Source: Lachnospiraceae bacterium (lineage in GTDB: Bacteria; Bacillota; Clostridia; Lachnospirales; Lachnospiraceae). From it: a stretch of DNA of 15,824 nt. Shown here in pieces: positions 7,863 to 14,817 of this stretch. The translations under genes were made by a program, and so were the position numbers. The first letter of the stretch is position 1; each line of letters begins with the position of its first letter. The DNA lies in contig JAJQCU010000243.1 of assembly GCA_021202575.1 (NCBI GenBank), forward strand, positions 829 through 16,652. Direction: 5' to 3'. The notes beneath the pieces were generated by a model. It was not told the origin of the DNA and did not search any database. It saw only the letters and a list, made by a program, of their open reading frames with translations.

Positions 7863-9059
7863 GTGTCAAAGAAAGAGAACAAATTTAGAGAGTACGACAT
7901 TTCCACGCAGGCCGTGCATACCGGAACCGATTACGACGAAGGGACAGGCGCTGTCCGTAGGCCATTGCACATGGCAAACAGCTATAAACTTCCGGATGAC
8001 CTCTCGCGGGTCAATTATTCATCGACAGACCTTTTGATGTATTCCAGAAATGGAAATGCAAACCAGCATTGGCTGGAAGAAAAAATTGCAGCGTTATACC
8101 ACGCAGATGATGCCATTGTCCTCGCCAGCGGCGTCGGTGCGCTTCATGCACTGTTCTGGACACTTTTGAAATCCGGAGACAGGGTGGTGTACCCGAATGT
8201 CAGCTATATGGCTGTTTACAGGATGTTCCATGAGCTGTTCAACAGGAAATTTGGCGTGGAGACAGTTATGGTAGATATGACTGATATTGAAGCCGTAAAG
8301 AAAGCAATTACACCTGGCACAAGGCTTGTCCACATCGAAACACCTGACAATCCAACGGTAGGAGTGACAGATATAGCGGCGATTGCAAAGCTCGCGCATG
8401 AAAACGGCGCTGTCCTGTCGGTAGATAACACTTTTGCGTCTCCCCTGAACCAACGACCGTTGGAATTGGGAGCCGACTTTGTGGTAGATGCGCTAACAAA
8501 GTTTATCAACGGTCATGGTGACGCTCAAGGGGGCGCAATCTTATCCAATGCTCTGGAAACGATGGATCGCATTCGTTATGAAGCACAGGTCAATGTCGGC
8601 GCAGTCATCAGTCCGTTTAATGCCTGGCAGATTTTTCGCGGGTCTGTCACTTTCCCCTTGCGCATGGAACGGATCAACCAGTCTGCACAGAAAATCGCTG
8701 AGTGGCTGGAACGGCGTGAAAATGTTACGTTTGTATCGTATCCGGGTTTGCCGAGCAATCCGGGGCACGAGCTTGCAAAACGGCAGATGGAAAACGGTTT
8801 CGGGGGTGTTATTTCTTTCGGCGTAAATACGGACGACAAAACAGTAGAACGGTTTTGCGCAAAGCTGAAAGTAGTCACTTTTGCTGTCTCTCTTGGACAC
8901 GATGAAAGCCTGATCTTCCCACAGCCGAGCTATGATGAGCGAATCAACCTGTATCCGGAAAAATTCAGAAAGGGCTTTATTCGATTCAGCGTCGGGCTTG
9001 AAGCACCGGATGACATTATTCAGGATTTGAATCAGGCATTTAGGGCTGTTGGGCTATAG
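7863..9059 (+). CDS. Cys/Met-metabolism PLP-dependent lyase/synthase (cystathionine gamma-lyase superfamily)
   Basis: A fold-type I PLP enzyme, cytoplasmic, 398 aa, the usual length. Motifs in order: ASGVGALHALFWTLL, SVDNTFASPLNQRPLELGADFVVDALTKFINGHGD with the PLP lysine K213, and SLGHDESL followed by GFIRFSVGLE near the C-terminus. Members catalyse gamma- or beta-elimination or replacement on cystathionine, methionine, homocysteine or O-acyl-homoserine. Against methionine gamma-lyase, the LYGCT substrate loop reads SYMAV: the Tyr is kept but the catalytic Cys116 is Ala. The usual HSATK around the lysine is DALTK. These changes argue against a classical methionine gamma-lyase, and I do not assign an exact reaction. 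GTG 7863 has AGGAGG (7849-7854) 8 nt upstream. It is probably co-transcribed with the symporter. Confidence 0.9.
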   Translation: MSKKENKFREYDISTQAVHTGTDYDEGTGAVRRPLHMANSYKLPDDLSRVNYSSTDLLMYSRNGNANQHWLEEKIAALYHADDAIVLASGVGALHALFWTLLKSGDRVVYPNVSYMAVYRMFHELFNRKFGVETVMVDMTDIEAVKKAITPGTRLVHIETPDNPTVGVTDIAAIAKLAHENGAVLSVDNTFASPLNQRPLELGADFVVDALTKFINGHGDAQGGAILSNALETMDRIRYEAQVNVGAVISPFNAWQIFRGSVTFPLRMERINQSAQKIAEWLERRENVTFVSYPGLPSNPGHELAKRQMENGFGGVISFGVNTDDKTVERFCAKLKVVTFAVSLGHDESLIFPQPSYDERINLYPEKFRKGFIRFSVGLEAPDDIIQDLNQAFRAVGL

Positions 9060-9093
9060 TGATTAGGACGTAACAACATTCCAAAGTCAAAGA

Positions 9094-9134
9094 AGTACCC
9101 ACTGTCAACTTCGCAGATGATGACAGCGGGTACT
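9094..9134. terminator. Long hairpin after the PLP enzyme gene
   Basis: AGTACCC-A-CTGTCA (9094-9107) pairs with TGACAG-C-GGGTACT (9121-9134): 13 of 14 positions, one mismatch, 13-nt loop. It lies 34 nt past the stop of the PLP gene and 16 nt from the end of the decayed minus-strand gene. Neither side has a strong T-run (TCTTTG on the minus strand), so it may act as a weak bidirectional terminator or mRNA stabiliser. Confidence 0.5.
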
Positions 9135-9150
9135 GTTAATGAAAAAATCT

Positions 9151-9420
9151 TTATTCGTTGTTTAGTAGCTGCTCAATCTGATCTTTTCGCGCAAACAGGA
9201 CACAACCGCCGGCGTGCTCCTCTATCAATACATCCCCCTCCAGTAGTGCTGTAAACAGCTTAGAGTGCAGCGCTTATGCTACTGTTCATGCCGCTCCTGC
9301 ATAACACTCAAGATCGCTCGACAGTTTCCCAGGCTGTAAGATATTTCTACAGCCGTTTCTTGGCCTCGCAGCACTCCACATAGGCCATTTTGCTTACTCG
9401 GCACCTGGACATACTTCCAA
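9151..9420 (-). pseudogene. Decayed small gene(s), minus strand
   Basis: The minus strand encodes protein-like sequence broken across frames. The 3' end reads KLFTALLEGDVLIEEHAGG and continues CVLFARKDQIEQLLNNE before TAA 9153-9151. One nucleotide out of frame, an ATG at 9289 with an AGGAG SD encodes MNSSISAAL then stops, so a single 1-nt change would restore a protein of about 46 aa. Upstream, fragments EISYSLGNCRAILSVMQERH (ending in a TAG overlapping that ATG) and MAYVECCEAKKRL (ATG 9388, stop 9347) also look like coding remnants. I do not recognise the family. The stretch 9060-9493 otherwise holds only the hairpin at 9094-9134 and an 11-T run at 9467-9477. Confidence 0.5.
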
Positions 9421-9493
9421 TTGTTTTTCGGTGAAAACACCCTTGACAAATCTTATCTCAGTAATATTTTTTTTTTTGATAGGGCGTACAACG

Positions 9494-10111
9494 TTATTTA
9501 CACAACTCCGGGATTCTCCATTCGCGTCCATACTTGATAGCCGCCGGCAGTTTTCCCCGTCGAATCCATGCCCGGACAGCTGATGTGTCAACTCCGAAGT
9601 TCGCGGCATAATCTTCAACTTTCAGCAGCTTGGATTCCACCTTAATCAGCGTGTAAGACTGGTCAGGCGGAAGTTCCAAGTCTTCTGCGCTCTGCATCGG
9701 GAGCAGCGGACGGAACTCTTCATCATGATAGTAATCCATGCATAAAGCTATGCCGCTTGTGTCCACTACAATCGAATAAGCCCACCACGGCGGCAGTTCT
9801 TCCATTAAATATGAATTTTCGATGATGTCCTGCAAATCATCCAGCATTGACAAGAGCCGGTCAAAGTACGGAACCGAATGCACTCTCCCATCCTGCTGTA
9901 CATCTATCCAAATGCCTCTCTGGGCTTCGATGGCTTTATAAATGCCGTCCACATCGGTAATAAAGATCAGCCTAAAATATTTCAGCGATTCTGCTTCATT
10001 TGCCCGAAGATATCCAATCAATCCTATGCGATCCAGTCTCCCATGTCCGAATTCCTCCATGGCCTCGTCCAGGGAATATGCCATTGGGTTTTCTCTAATA
10101 TCTTTTTCCAT
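9494..10111 (-). CDS. Unknown protein with a C-terminal excisionase/MerR-like HTH
   Basis: A 205-aa soluble protein, ATG 10111, with AGGAGG 8 nt upstream on the minus strand. The C-terminal 40 or so residues (VEDYAANFGVDTSAVRAWIR, then RGKLPAAIKYGREWRIPEL) form a clear helix-turn-helix plus wing of the excisionase/HTH_17 kind, which binds DNA. The N-terminal 160 residues are acidic and tryptophan-containing, with a WAYSIVVDTSGIALCMDYYH stretch, and I do not recognise them. The gene is divergent from the XRE regulator and shares its operator region: one GAAC-N4-GTTC box lies about 75 nt upstream of this ATG. It may be a regulator or accessory protein of the same cassette. Function unknown. Confidence 0.8.
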   Translation of the reverse strand: MEKDIRENPMAYSLDEAMEEFGHGRLDRIGLIGYLRANEAESLKYFRLIFITDVDGIYKAIEAQRGIWIDVQQDGRVHSVPYFDRLLSMLDDLQDIIENSYLMEELPPWWAYSIVVDTSGIALCMDYYHDEEFRPLLPMQSAEDLELPPDQSYTLIKVESKLLKVEDYAANFGVDTSAVRAWIRRGKLPAAIKYGREWRIPELCK

Positions 10112-10186
10112 TTTGTGTACCTCCTATAGAAAGCTGTTCTGTCACCGGACATTTTTCTTCCACTTACAAAATTAAGTCAAAACCGT

Positions 10187-10340
10187 GAACAAAAGTTCAT
10201 TTTCCCTATTGACAACTGTTCCTGCTCGTGGTATCATACGAACACAAGTTCTTGAACCAGTGTTCACATTATACTTGAATATATGTTCTCTGCCAAGTGG
10301 GAACAGAAAAAAGTTTTTCTCAGACGCGGAACAACGGTTC
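10187..10340. promoter_or_regulatory. Array of four LexA-like (SOS) boxes, GAAC-N4-GTTC
   Basis: The palindrome occurs at 10187-10198 (spacer AAAA), 10240-10251 (ACAA), 10254-10265 (CAGT) and 10329-10340 (AACG). This matches the Gram-positive DinR/LexA box core, GAAC-N4-GTTC. Two copies sit at and just after the transcription start of the promoter at 10209-10237, one lies upstream of the -35 between the divergent genes, and one is just before the RBS of the XRE gene. A further GTTC-N12-GAAC arrangement is at 10285-10304. The array could instead be the operator set of the adjacent XRE protein; the sequence cannot separate the two. Confidence 0.85.
10209..10237 (+). promoter_or_regulatory. Sigma-A promoter for the XRE-ImmA-polymerase operon
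   Basis: TTGACA (10209-10214) and TATCAT (10232-10237) with a 17-nt spacer. Transcription should start near 10244, inside the second GAAC-N4-GTTC box, an ideal position for repression. The leader to ATG 10365 is about 120 nt. Confidence 0.88.
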
Positions 10341-10364
10341 ACCAAAACAGAATGGAGGATAATT

Positions 10365-10844
10365 ATGAGTACCATCAACGAATTAGCCGTAAACCTCTCC
10401 CCGGACGCAACCATGGGCGACAAAGTCCGCGCCCTGCGGGCAGCACAGAAAATGAGCATGGCCGAGCTTTCCCGCCGTTCCGGGCTCACCACCCGTGCAA
10501 TCCGTTACTACGAGGACAATGAGCGCGTCCCCAGCGTGGACGCCGTCAAGAAACTATCTGCAGCTTTTGACGTCAGCACCAGCTTTTTCCTTGATGATGA
10601 TGAATTTCGCAGACAGGAAAAGCAGGACGCTTTTCTTGAGCAGGTCAACAAAGAATATGGTTCGCGGGGAAAGGCCCAGGCAAGGAGGCTCCTGGAAGAT
10701 ACGAACGCACTCTTCGCGGGAGGCGAACTGTCTGAAGAGGAACAGGGGGATTTCATAGACGAAATGCAGGAGCTTTTCGTAATAGCCAAAAAGCGCGCAA
10801 AAGCAAAGCGCGGTTCCAGTAAGAATGCGCAGAACAGTCAGTGA
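10365..10844 (+). CDS. XRE-family HTH transcriptional regulator
   Basis: A 159-aa cytoplasmic DNA-binding protein. The lambda-repressor-like HTH spans about residues 17-76 (MGDKVRALRAAQKMSMAELS, then LTTRAIRYYEDNERVPS). The C-terminal half is charged and helical, with a lysine-rich tail, and has no LexA-type autoprotease domain. ATG 10365 was chosen for GGAGG (10354-10358) 6 nt upstream; the frame is open further upstream but that runs through the promoter. It opens an operon with an ImmA/IrrE peptidase, the arrangement of ImmR/ImmA pairs, in which the protease cleaves the repressor to relieve silencing. It probably regulates its own promoter, alongside or instead of LexA. Confidence 0.88.
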   Translation: MSTINELAVNLSPDATMGDKVRALRAAQKMSMAELSRRSGLTTRAIRYYEDNERVPSVDAVKKLSAAFDVSTSFFLDDDEFRRQEKQDAFLEQVNKEYGSRGKAQARRLLEDTNALFAGGELSEEEQGDFIDEMQELFVIAKKRAKAKRGSSKNAQNSQ

Positions 10845-10863
10845 GATTGAAAGATGATGTTGT

Positions 10864-10893
10864 ACGGCCGCACTGACCGTGCGTTAAAGCCGT
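10864..10893 (+). promoter_or_regulatory. Hairpin directly before the ImmA ribosome binding site
   Basis: ACGGC-CGCAC (10864-10873) pairs with GTGCG (10879-10883) and, after a TTAAA bulge, GCCGT (10889-10893). The structure ends one base before AGGAAG at 10894. There is no T-run, so it is not a terminator; it could modulate translation of the metallopeptidase relative to the XRE gene. Confidence 0.4.
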
Positions 10894-10910
10894 AGGAAGA
10901 GGTGACAAAA

Positions 10911-11528
10911 TTGGATGCGCATATTCTGAAAACCGCGTCATATCTTGTCCGCAAGTATAAGACACGAAACCCGTTTGAAATTATGGATCAGCGGTACATG
11001 AATTATGATTACACTTACCGCTATCCCCACCTGCTCGGTTACTACTGCGTTATCAACGGAGAACGTTTCGTCCGGATCAATGGAAACGCAAGCCAGCAGG
11101 AAGCAGCGATGCACGAATTAAGCCATGATGTTTTTGATTACAAAGATGCCTGCAGCGGCATGACATTCCAGGACACGTTCTTATTTAGTCGGTCCAACAG
11201 CCAGCGGGAGCGGCGGGCGAACCTGTTGTCAGCCGAGGTATTGATTGAAGATAACGACGTCCTGGACCCGATTGGCTATTACAAATATGCAGAGTTTTAT
11301 AAAAAAGAGAAAAACAGACACGCTGATATGGCCAAGCGTGCCCTGGATTATTACACCGCTATGGAATTTGCAGAACGGTACAGTTCTGATTTTCTGACAA
11401 GCGAACAGCTTGCGCAGACATTGGGACGCAACCAGGATTTGATCGATTATAAGATGAAAGCCCTATTGGTAAAGGGATATGATCTTCCGGTCACACCGGA
11501 ATTGAAGTCAGATTATTTAAAGAGATGA
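10911..11528 (+). CDS. ImmA/IrrE-family zinc metallopeptidase
   Basis: A cytoplasmic COG2856-type protease of 205 aa. Counting from TTG 10911, the zinc motif HELSH is at residues 68-72 and the third ligand glutamate is E109 in RRANLLSAEVLI, the normal spacing. Family members (ImmA of ICEBs1, IrrE/DdrO of Deinococcus) cleave a cognate XRE repressor after DNA damage or other signals; the adjacent XRE gene is the obvious target. The start is uncertain: TTG 10911 has GAGGTG well placed 6 nt upstream, while GTG 10902, in frame, is only about 2 nt from its SD and would add three residues. It lies 66 nt after the XRE stop, with a hairpin in the gap. Confidence 0.88.
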   Translation: MDAHILKTASYLVRKYKTRNPFEIMDQRYMNYDYTYRYPHLLGYYCVINGERFVRINGNASQQEAAMHELSHDVFDYKDACSGMTFQDTFLFSRSNSQRERRANLLSAEVLIEDNDVLDPIGYYKYAEFYKKEKNRHADMAKRALDYYTAMEFAERYSSDFLTSEQLAQTLGRNQDLIDYKMKALLVKGYDLPVTPELKSDYLKR

Positions 11529-11598
11529 TATAGATGGTTTGTCATCAGTGCATAATCGGCGCATAATTATTCGCCACAGCAAAGGAGGTGACCGCAGC

Positions 11599-11892
11599 AT
11601 GAACGCAACTGCCAGATCGTTGCATCCCCATAAAGAAAAAGTCTATGTGTCGGTCACTTCGGAGATCGACACGACAGGATTCATGCACCCGAAAACAATG
11701 GAATGGACGAATGGGCGCACATATAATATAGAAGAAGTCCGCGACTTCCGGCCGGCAGACACAGTCGGCATGGGCTACTCCGGTGACTGCTATACTGTGG
11801 TCATCCGAGGGGAAGAAAAGCGGCTCTTCTTTGAACACGCACCCTTCCCGCCGAGGTTCGGCAGATGGTTTGTGGAAGTGATTGCGGGCTGA
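11599..11892 (+). CDS. Unknown 97-aa protein of the polymerase operon
   Basis: ATG 11599 follows a near-ideal AAAGGAGGTG SD (11581-11590). The protein is soluble, with alternating beta-like segments (KVYVSVTSEIDTTGFMHPKT, TYNIEEVRDFRPA, DCYTVVIRGEEKRLFFEHA, RWFVEV), and appears to be a small all-beta domain. No signal peptide, membrane segment or known motif is visible. It lies between the metallopeptidase and the Y-family polymerase, 34 nt ahead of the latter, and is clearly part of that transcript. Possible roles are a polymerase accessory or a regulator partner; nothing in the sequence decides. Confidence 0.8.
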   Translation: MNATARSLHPHKEKVYVSVTSEIDTTGFMHPKTMEWTNGRTYNIEEVRDFRPADTVGMGYSGDCYTVVIRGEEKRLFFEHAPFPPRFGRWFVEVIAG

Positions 11893-11926
11893 ACTATATA
11901 GAATCACAGGAAGGAGGGAGAAAATT

Positions 11927-13393
11927 TTGGTTCCGGATCAACAGCACACTTACTTAGCAATCGACCTTAAATCATTCTACGCCAGCGCCGAGTGTGCGGA
12001 TCGCCATCTCGACCCGCTGACCACCAACCTTGTGGTTGCGGACCAAAGCCGCACGGACAAGACTATCTGCCTTGCTGTCTCCCCTTCCTTAAAAGCATAC
12101 GGCATCCCAGGACGTGCCAGACTCTTTGAAGTCGTGCAGAAAGTCAAACAGGTCAACGAAGAACGGCTCCGCAAGGCTCCCGGCCACAGGTTTACTACAG
12201 AGTGTTTTGACGCTAGGGGGCTTTCCGAAGACCCCAACTTGAAATTATCCTATCTCGTGGCTCCGCCACGGATGGCGCGGTATGTAGAAGTGTCAGCACA
12301 GATTTACTCCATCTACTTAAAATATATCGCCCCGAAGGACATCTTTGCTTACAGCATCGACGAAGTGTTCATCGATGACACCGGATATTTGAACACCTAC
12401 CACATGACAGCCCACGAACTGTGTATGACGCTGATCCGTGAGGTACTGTATTCCACCGGGATAACCGCCACCGGCGGCATCGGCACAAACCTCTACCTTG
12501 CGAAGATTGCGATGGACATCGTGGCGAAGCACGTCCCCGCCGACAAGGACGGTGTCCGGATCGCTGAGCTGGATGAAAACTCCTACAGAAAAAAACTGTG
12601 GAACCATACCCCGCTCACCGACTTCTGGCGATTGGGTCCCGGCACCGCACGGAAGCTCGAAAAAAATTACATCTACACGATGGGGCAGCTTGCCAGGGCT
12701 TCGACCTATAACCAGGAGTGGTTCTATAAGACATTCGGCATCGATGCCGAAATCCTCATCGACCACGCCTGGGGTGTGGAGCCGACAACGATGGAGCTGG
12801 TAAAATCCTACAAACCGGAGACGAACTGCATTAGTGAGTGGCAGGTATTATCTGAGCCATATGAATATAGCAAGGCCCGGATCATCGTGCAGGAAATGAC
12901 GGAGAGCCTCATGCTGCAATTGAATCAGAAGGGGCTGGCCTCCGACTCCTTCACGCTGGATATCGGTTACGACAGGGAGAACTGTGATAAGGGAACGTAC
13001 AGAGGCGCCACGAAAATTGACCACTACGGCCGCTTGGTTCCCAAACCCACCCACGGCAGCACGAGGATTGACAACCCGACGAACATCGGCAGCCAGCTTC
13101 AGAAAGCCATCGTGGGGCTTTTCGACCATATTGTAGACAGGAGCCTCACTGTGCGAAGAGTGACTATCACAGCAAATAAAGTTGTGAAGGACACGGGTAT
13201 CGTCCAGCTGGACCTGTTCACGGATGTGGCGAAACTGGAAAAGGCGCATACCCTGCAGGACTCTATTGTACGGTTAAAGCAGAAATTCGGCAAGAACGCT
13301 GTGCTGAAGGGTACAAACTTCCTCGAAGGCGCGACCATGCGGGAGCGCAACCAGCAGATTGGCGGACACAAAGCCGGAAACCCGGAAAATTAA
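11927..13393 (+). CDS. Y-family translesion DNA polymerase (UvrX/YqjW, UmuC-like)
   Basis: An error-prone polymerase that copies past DNA lesions, 488 aa. The palm carries the metal ligands D13 (AIDLKSFYASAE, with the F17-Y18 steric gate pair) and D145-E146 (SIDEVFID). The finger segment is VSPSLKAYGIPGRARLFEV, and the thumb GIGTNLYLAKIAMD and LTDFWRLGPGTARKLE. In the little-finger/C-terminal part QLDLF (residues 427-431) is a canonical beta-clamp binding motif. TTG 11927 is chosen because GGAGGG (11913-11918) is 8 nt upstream. The frame runs on upstream without an SD and overlaps the 97-aa gene. A YolD-like gene follows 18 nt later, as in B. subtilis uvrX-yolD and yqjW-yqjX. Expression is probably damage-induced through the operator array. 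Confidence 0.93.
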   Translation: MVPDQQHTYLAIDLKSFYASAECADRHLDPLTTNLVVADQSRTDKTICLAVSPSLKAYGIPGRARLFEVVQKVKQVNEERLRKAPGHRFTTECFDARGLSEDPNLKLSYLVAPPRMARYVEVSAQIYSIYLKYIAPKDIFAYSIDEVFIDDTGYLNTYHMTAHELCMTLIREVLYSTGITATGGIGTNLYLAKIAMDIVAKHVPADKDGVRIAELDENSYRKKLWNHTPLTDFWRLGPGTARKLEKNYIYTMGQLARASTYNQEWFYKTFGIDAEILIDHAWGVEPTTMELVKSYKPETNCISEWQVLSEPYEYSKARIIVQEMTESLMLQLNQKGLASDSFTLDIGYDRENCDKGTYRGATKIDHYGRLVPKPTHGSTRIDNPTNIGSQLQKAIVGLFDHIVDRSLTVRRVTITANKVVKDTGIVQLDLFTDVAKLEKAHTLQDSIVRLKQKFGKNAVLKGTNFLEGATMRERNQQIGGHKAGNPEN

Positions 13394-13411
13394 CCGCTGG
13401 AGGTGTATTCT

Positions 13412-13906
13412 GTGAATTTAAACGATAATTACGAAGATATTATAGATATGGAGCGTCCGTGGCCGATGGACACACTCCGCAAGCATCCGAAGATGTCGCC
13501 GCAGGACAGGGCTAAGATTTTCGCACCTTTCGCCGCCCTCCGCGGGCATTCCGAGCGGCTCGGTGAGGAAGATGTGAAGCTCATGCGAAGCAAGCGGACG
13601 GAACTGTCCGAAGATGAAGCCGCAATGCTCTCCGACAAACTCCTGCAGGTCAAGAAAGGCATGACAGTGACCGTGGAGTACTTCCAGCCAGATAACGAGA
13701 ATGGGGAAATTGGCTATGATGTAACCGCCACTGGAACGGTAACAAACATTGATGTAGTCTATAGGATTTTGAAAATTGACACAGGCAGGAAAAATGAAAA
13801 AGGCGCTGTGGATGACGTGATTAAATTCGACGACCTGCTCGATGTGAGTGGCGAGGGGATCATCGGGATTGATGAGTTTCTGGGAATTGAAAACTGTGGC
13901 GATTAA
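13412..13906 (+). CDS. YolD-like protein
   Basis: A 164-aa protein with the YolD signature near the N-terminus (MSPQDRAKIFAPFAALRGH, residues 28-46) and a C-terminal beta-rich domain (MTVTVEYFQPDN, TATGTVTNIDVVYRILKID, DVIKFDDLLDV). YolD-like proteins accompany Y-family polymerases of the UvrX/YqjW group and have been proposed to replace UmuD as polymerase V partner. GTG 13412 has GGAGGTG (13399-13405) 6 nt upstream; GTG 13403 is in frame but overlaps that SD. It is the last gene of the operon, 18 nt after the polymerase. Confidence 0.88.
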   Translation: MNLNDNYEDIIDMERPWPMDTLRKHPKMSPQDRAKIFAPFAALRGHSERLGEEDVKLMRSKRTELSEDEAAMLSDKLLQVKKGMTVTVEYFQPDNENGEIGYDVTATGTVTNIDVVYRILKIDTGRKNEKGAVDDVIKFDDLLDVSGEGIIGIDEFLGIENCGD

Positions 13907-13931
13907 GGGACGGCCAAAATTTTCAGCACAC

Positions 13932-13946
13932 TTCAATCTATACAAA
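13932..13946. repeat. 15-bp direct repeat, copy 1
   Basis: TTCAATCTATACAAA here is repeated exactly at 14698-14712. The copies bracket the unknown minus-strand gene 13956-14657. Neighbouring bases do not match. Confidence 0.7.
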
Positions 13947-13955
13947 GGTCCTTAA

Positions 13956-14657
13956 TCACACCACACCAATCCGAACGAACACGGGATACAAATAGCTTGC
14001 TCCAAAAACGCCGAGCTTCTTCGGGCCGGTAATCTCTCCCTCACAAGCCTTCCGATATGCCATCTCCACAGAACTCCTGGTCACCGTCTTCTCCTTCCGG
14101 TCAACCTTCATCTCGCCGCCGCTGACTTCATATTTAAATTTTAACCCTTTGGCTGTGTAGAACGGATACCCGGCGAAGGCTGTGATACAGTTCCACAGAT
14201 TGTCTGTCCCGCCCTCTTTATTCAGCTTCTCAACCGCCGCTTTCCTTTCCCGGTACTTGGCTATCCTCTCTGCGTTTGCCGACAACTCGTCCGCCTTGTA
14301 CAGGACTTTCGTGTACGGCAGATAAGAATTGACTGAGGCTCTGGACAGAACTGTGGCTGTCATGATTTCTGCGATCGACTTCCCATCTTTTCTTTCTTTT
14401 CTTAATTTTTCGATTCTGTCTGCTGTGTCGGAGTGGTAGGCGTGGGCTGTGTCACGCTCCTTACCTGTGTCACTCTCCCTGGCTGTATCGTGGTACTTTG
14501 CGGTGAGGAGCAGTTTCTGCACCTTTATCACATTCAGGTCCAGTTCCTCGGCTGTCTTATGCAGAGACCGCGTTTCCTCATAGCTGTCCACAGTGGCGGC
14601 TGTGAGTGCTTCCAGAATCTCTTCCGGATCATAGTCCGGTTTCTTTTTGGGGTTCAT
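13956..14657 (-). CDS. Unknown protein with predicted HTH segment
   Basis: A 233-aa protein from ATG 14657, with AGGAGG (minus strand of 14665-14670) 7 nt upstream. The central region (KSIAEIMTATVLSRASVNSY, followed by LPYTKVLYKADELSANAERI) looks like a DNA-binding helix-turn-helix followed by a helix. A short degenerate repeat of DTA units precedes it (YHDTARESDTGKERDTAHAY, then HSDTADR), giving a flexible charged linker. The C-terminus (WNCITAFAGYPFYTAKGLKF... then LGVFGASYLYPVFVRIG) looks like a compact domain I cannot name. It is convergent with the YolD gene and flanked on both sides by a 15-bp direct repeat, which suggests acquisition as a unit. Function unknown; mobile-element or phage regulator is a guess. 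Confidence 0.8.
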   Translation of the reverse strand: MNPKKKPDYDPEEILEALTAATVDSYEETRSLHKTAEELDLNVIKVQKLLLTAKYHDTARESDTGKERDTAHAYHSDTADRIEKLRKERKDGKSIAEIMTATVLSRASVNSYLPYTKVLYKADELSANAERIAKYRERKAAVEKLNKEGGTDNLWNCITAFAGYPFYTAKGLKFKYEVSGGEMKVDRKEKTVTRSSVEMAYRKACEGEITGPKKLGVFGASYLYPVFVRIGVV

Positions 14658-14697
14658 ATGTGCGCCTCCTGATCGCATTATTCAAGCGTCAACTAAT

Positions 14698-14712
14698 TTC
14701 AATCTATACAAA
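14698..14712. repeat. 15-bp direct repeat, copy 2
   Basis: Second exact copy of TTCAATCTATACAAA, 41 nt upstream of the minus-strand gene start. Between this copy and the XRE-type gene end (14713-14817) I see only T-rich sequence and a weak TTTTGCA/TGCAAAA inverted repeat. Confidence 0.7.
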
Positions 14713-14817
14713 TCTCTCAAAATACAACCCCTGTGTTTTCTGCCGATTACCAGATTTTTCGGCTCCATTTTTTTGCAGGGACTATTTGCAAAATTCTTAA
14801 TTTCATGTTTAATCCAA

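Noticed and set aside
9433..9480. Plus-strand promoter at TTGACA 9443-9448 with a T-rich -10
   Set aside because: No acceptable -10 at 16-18 nt and no plus-strand gene downstream; the TAATAT lies only 13 nt away.
10185..10364. Longer XRE protein starting at the upstream open frame
   Set aside because: The added 60 codons would be read through the promoter and operator array and lack an SD; ATG 10365 has a well-placed GGAGG.
11529..11598. GGCG/CGCC hairpin between ImmA and the 97-aa gene
   Set aside because: The stem is only 4 bp with a large AT-rich loop and no T-run; not enough to call a regulatory structure.
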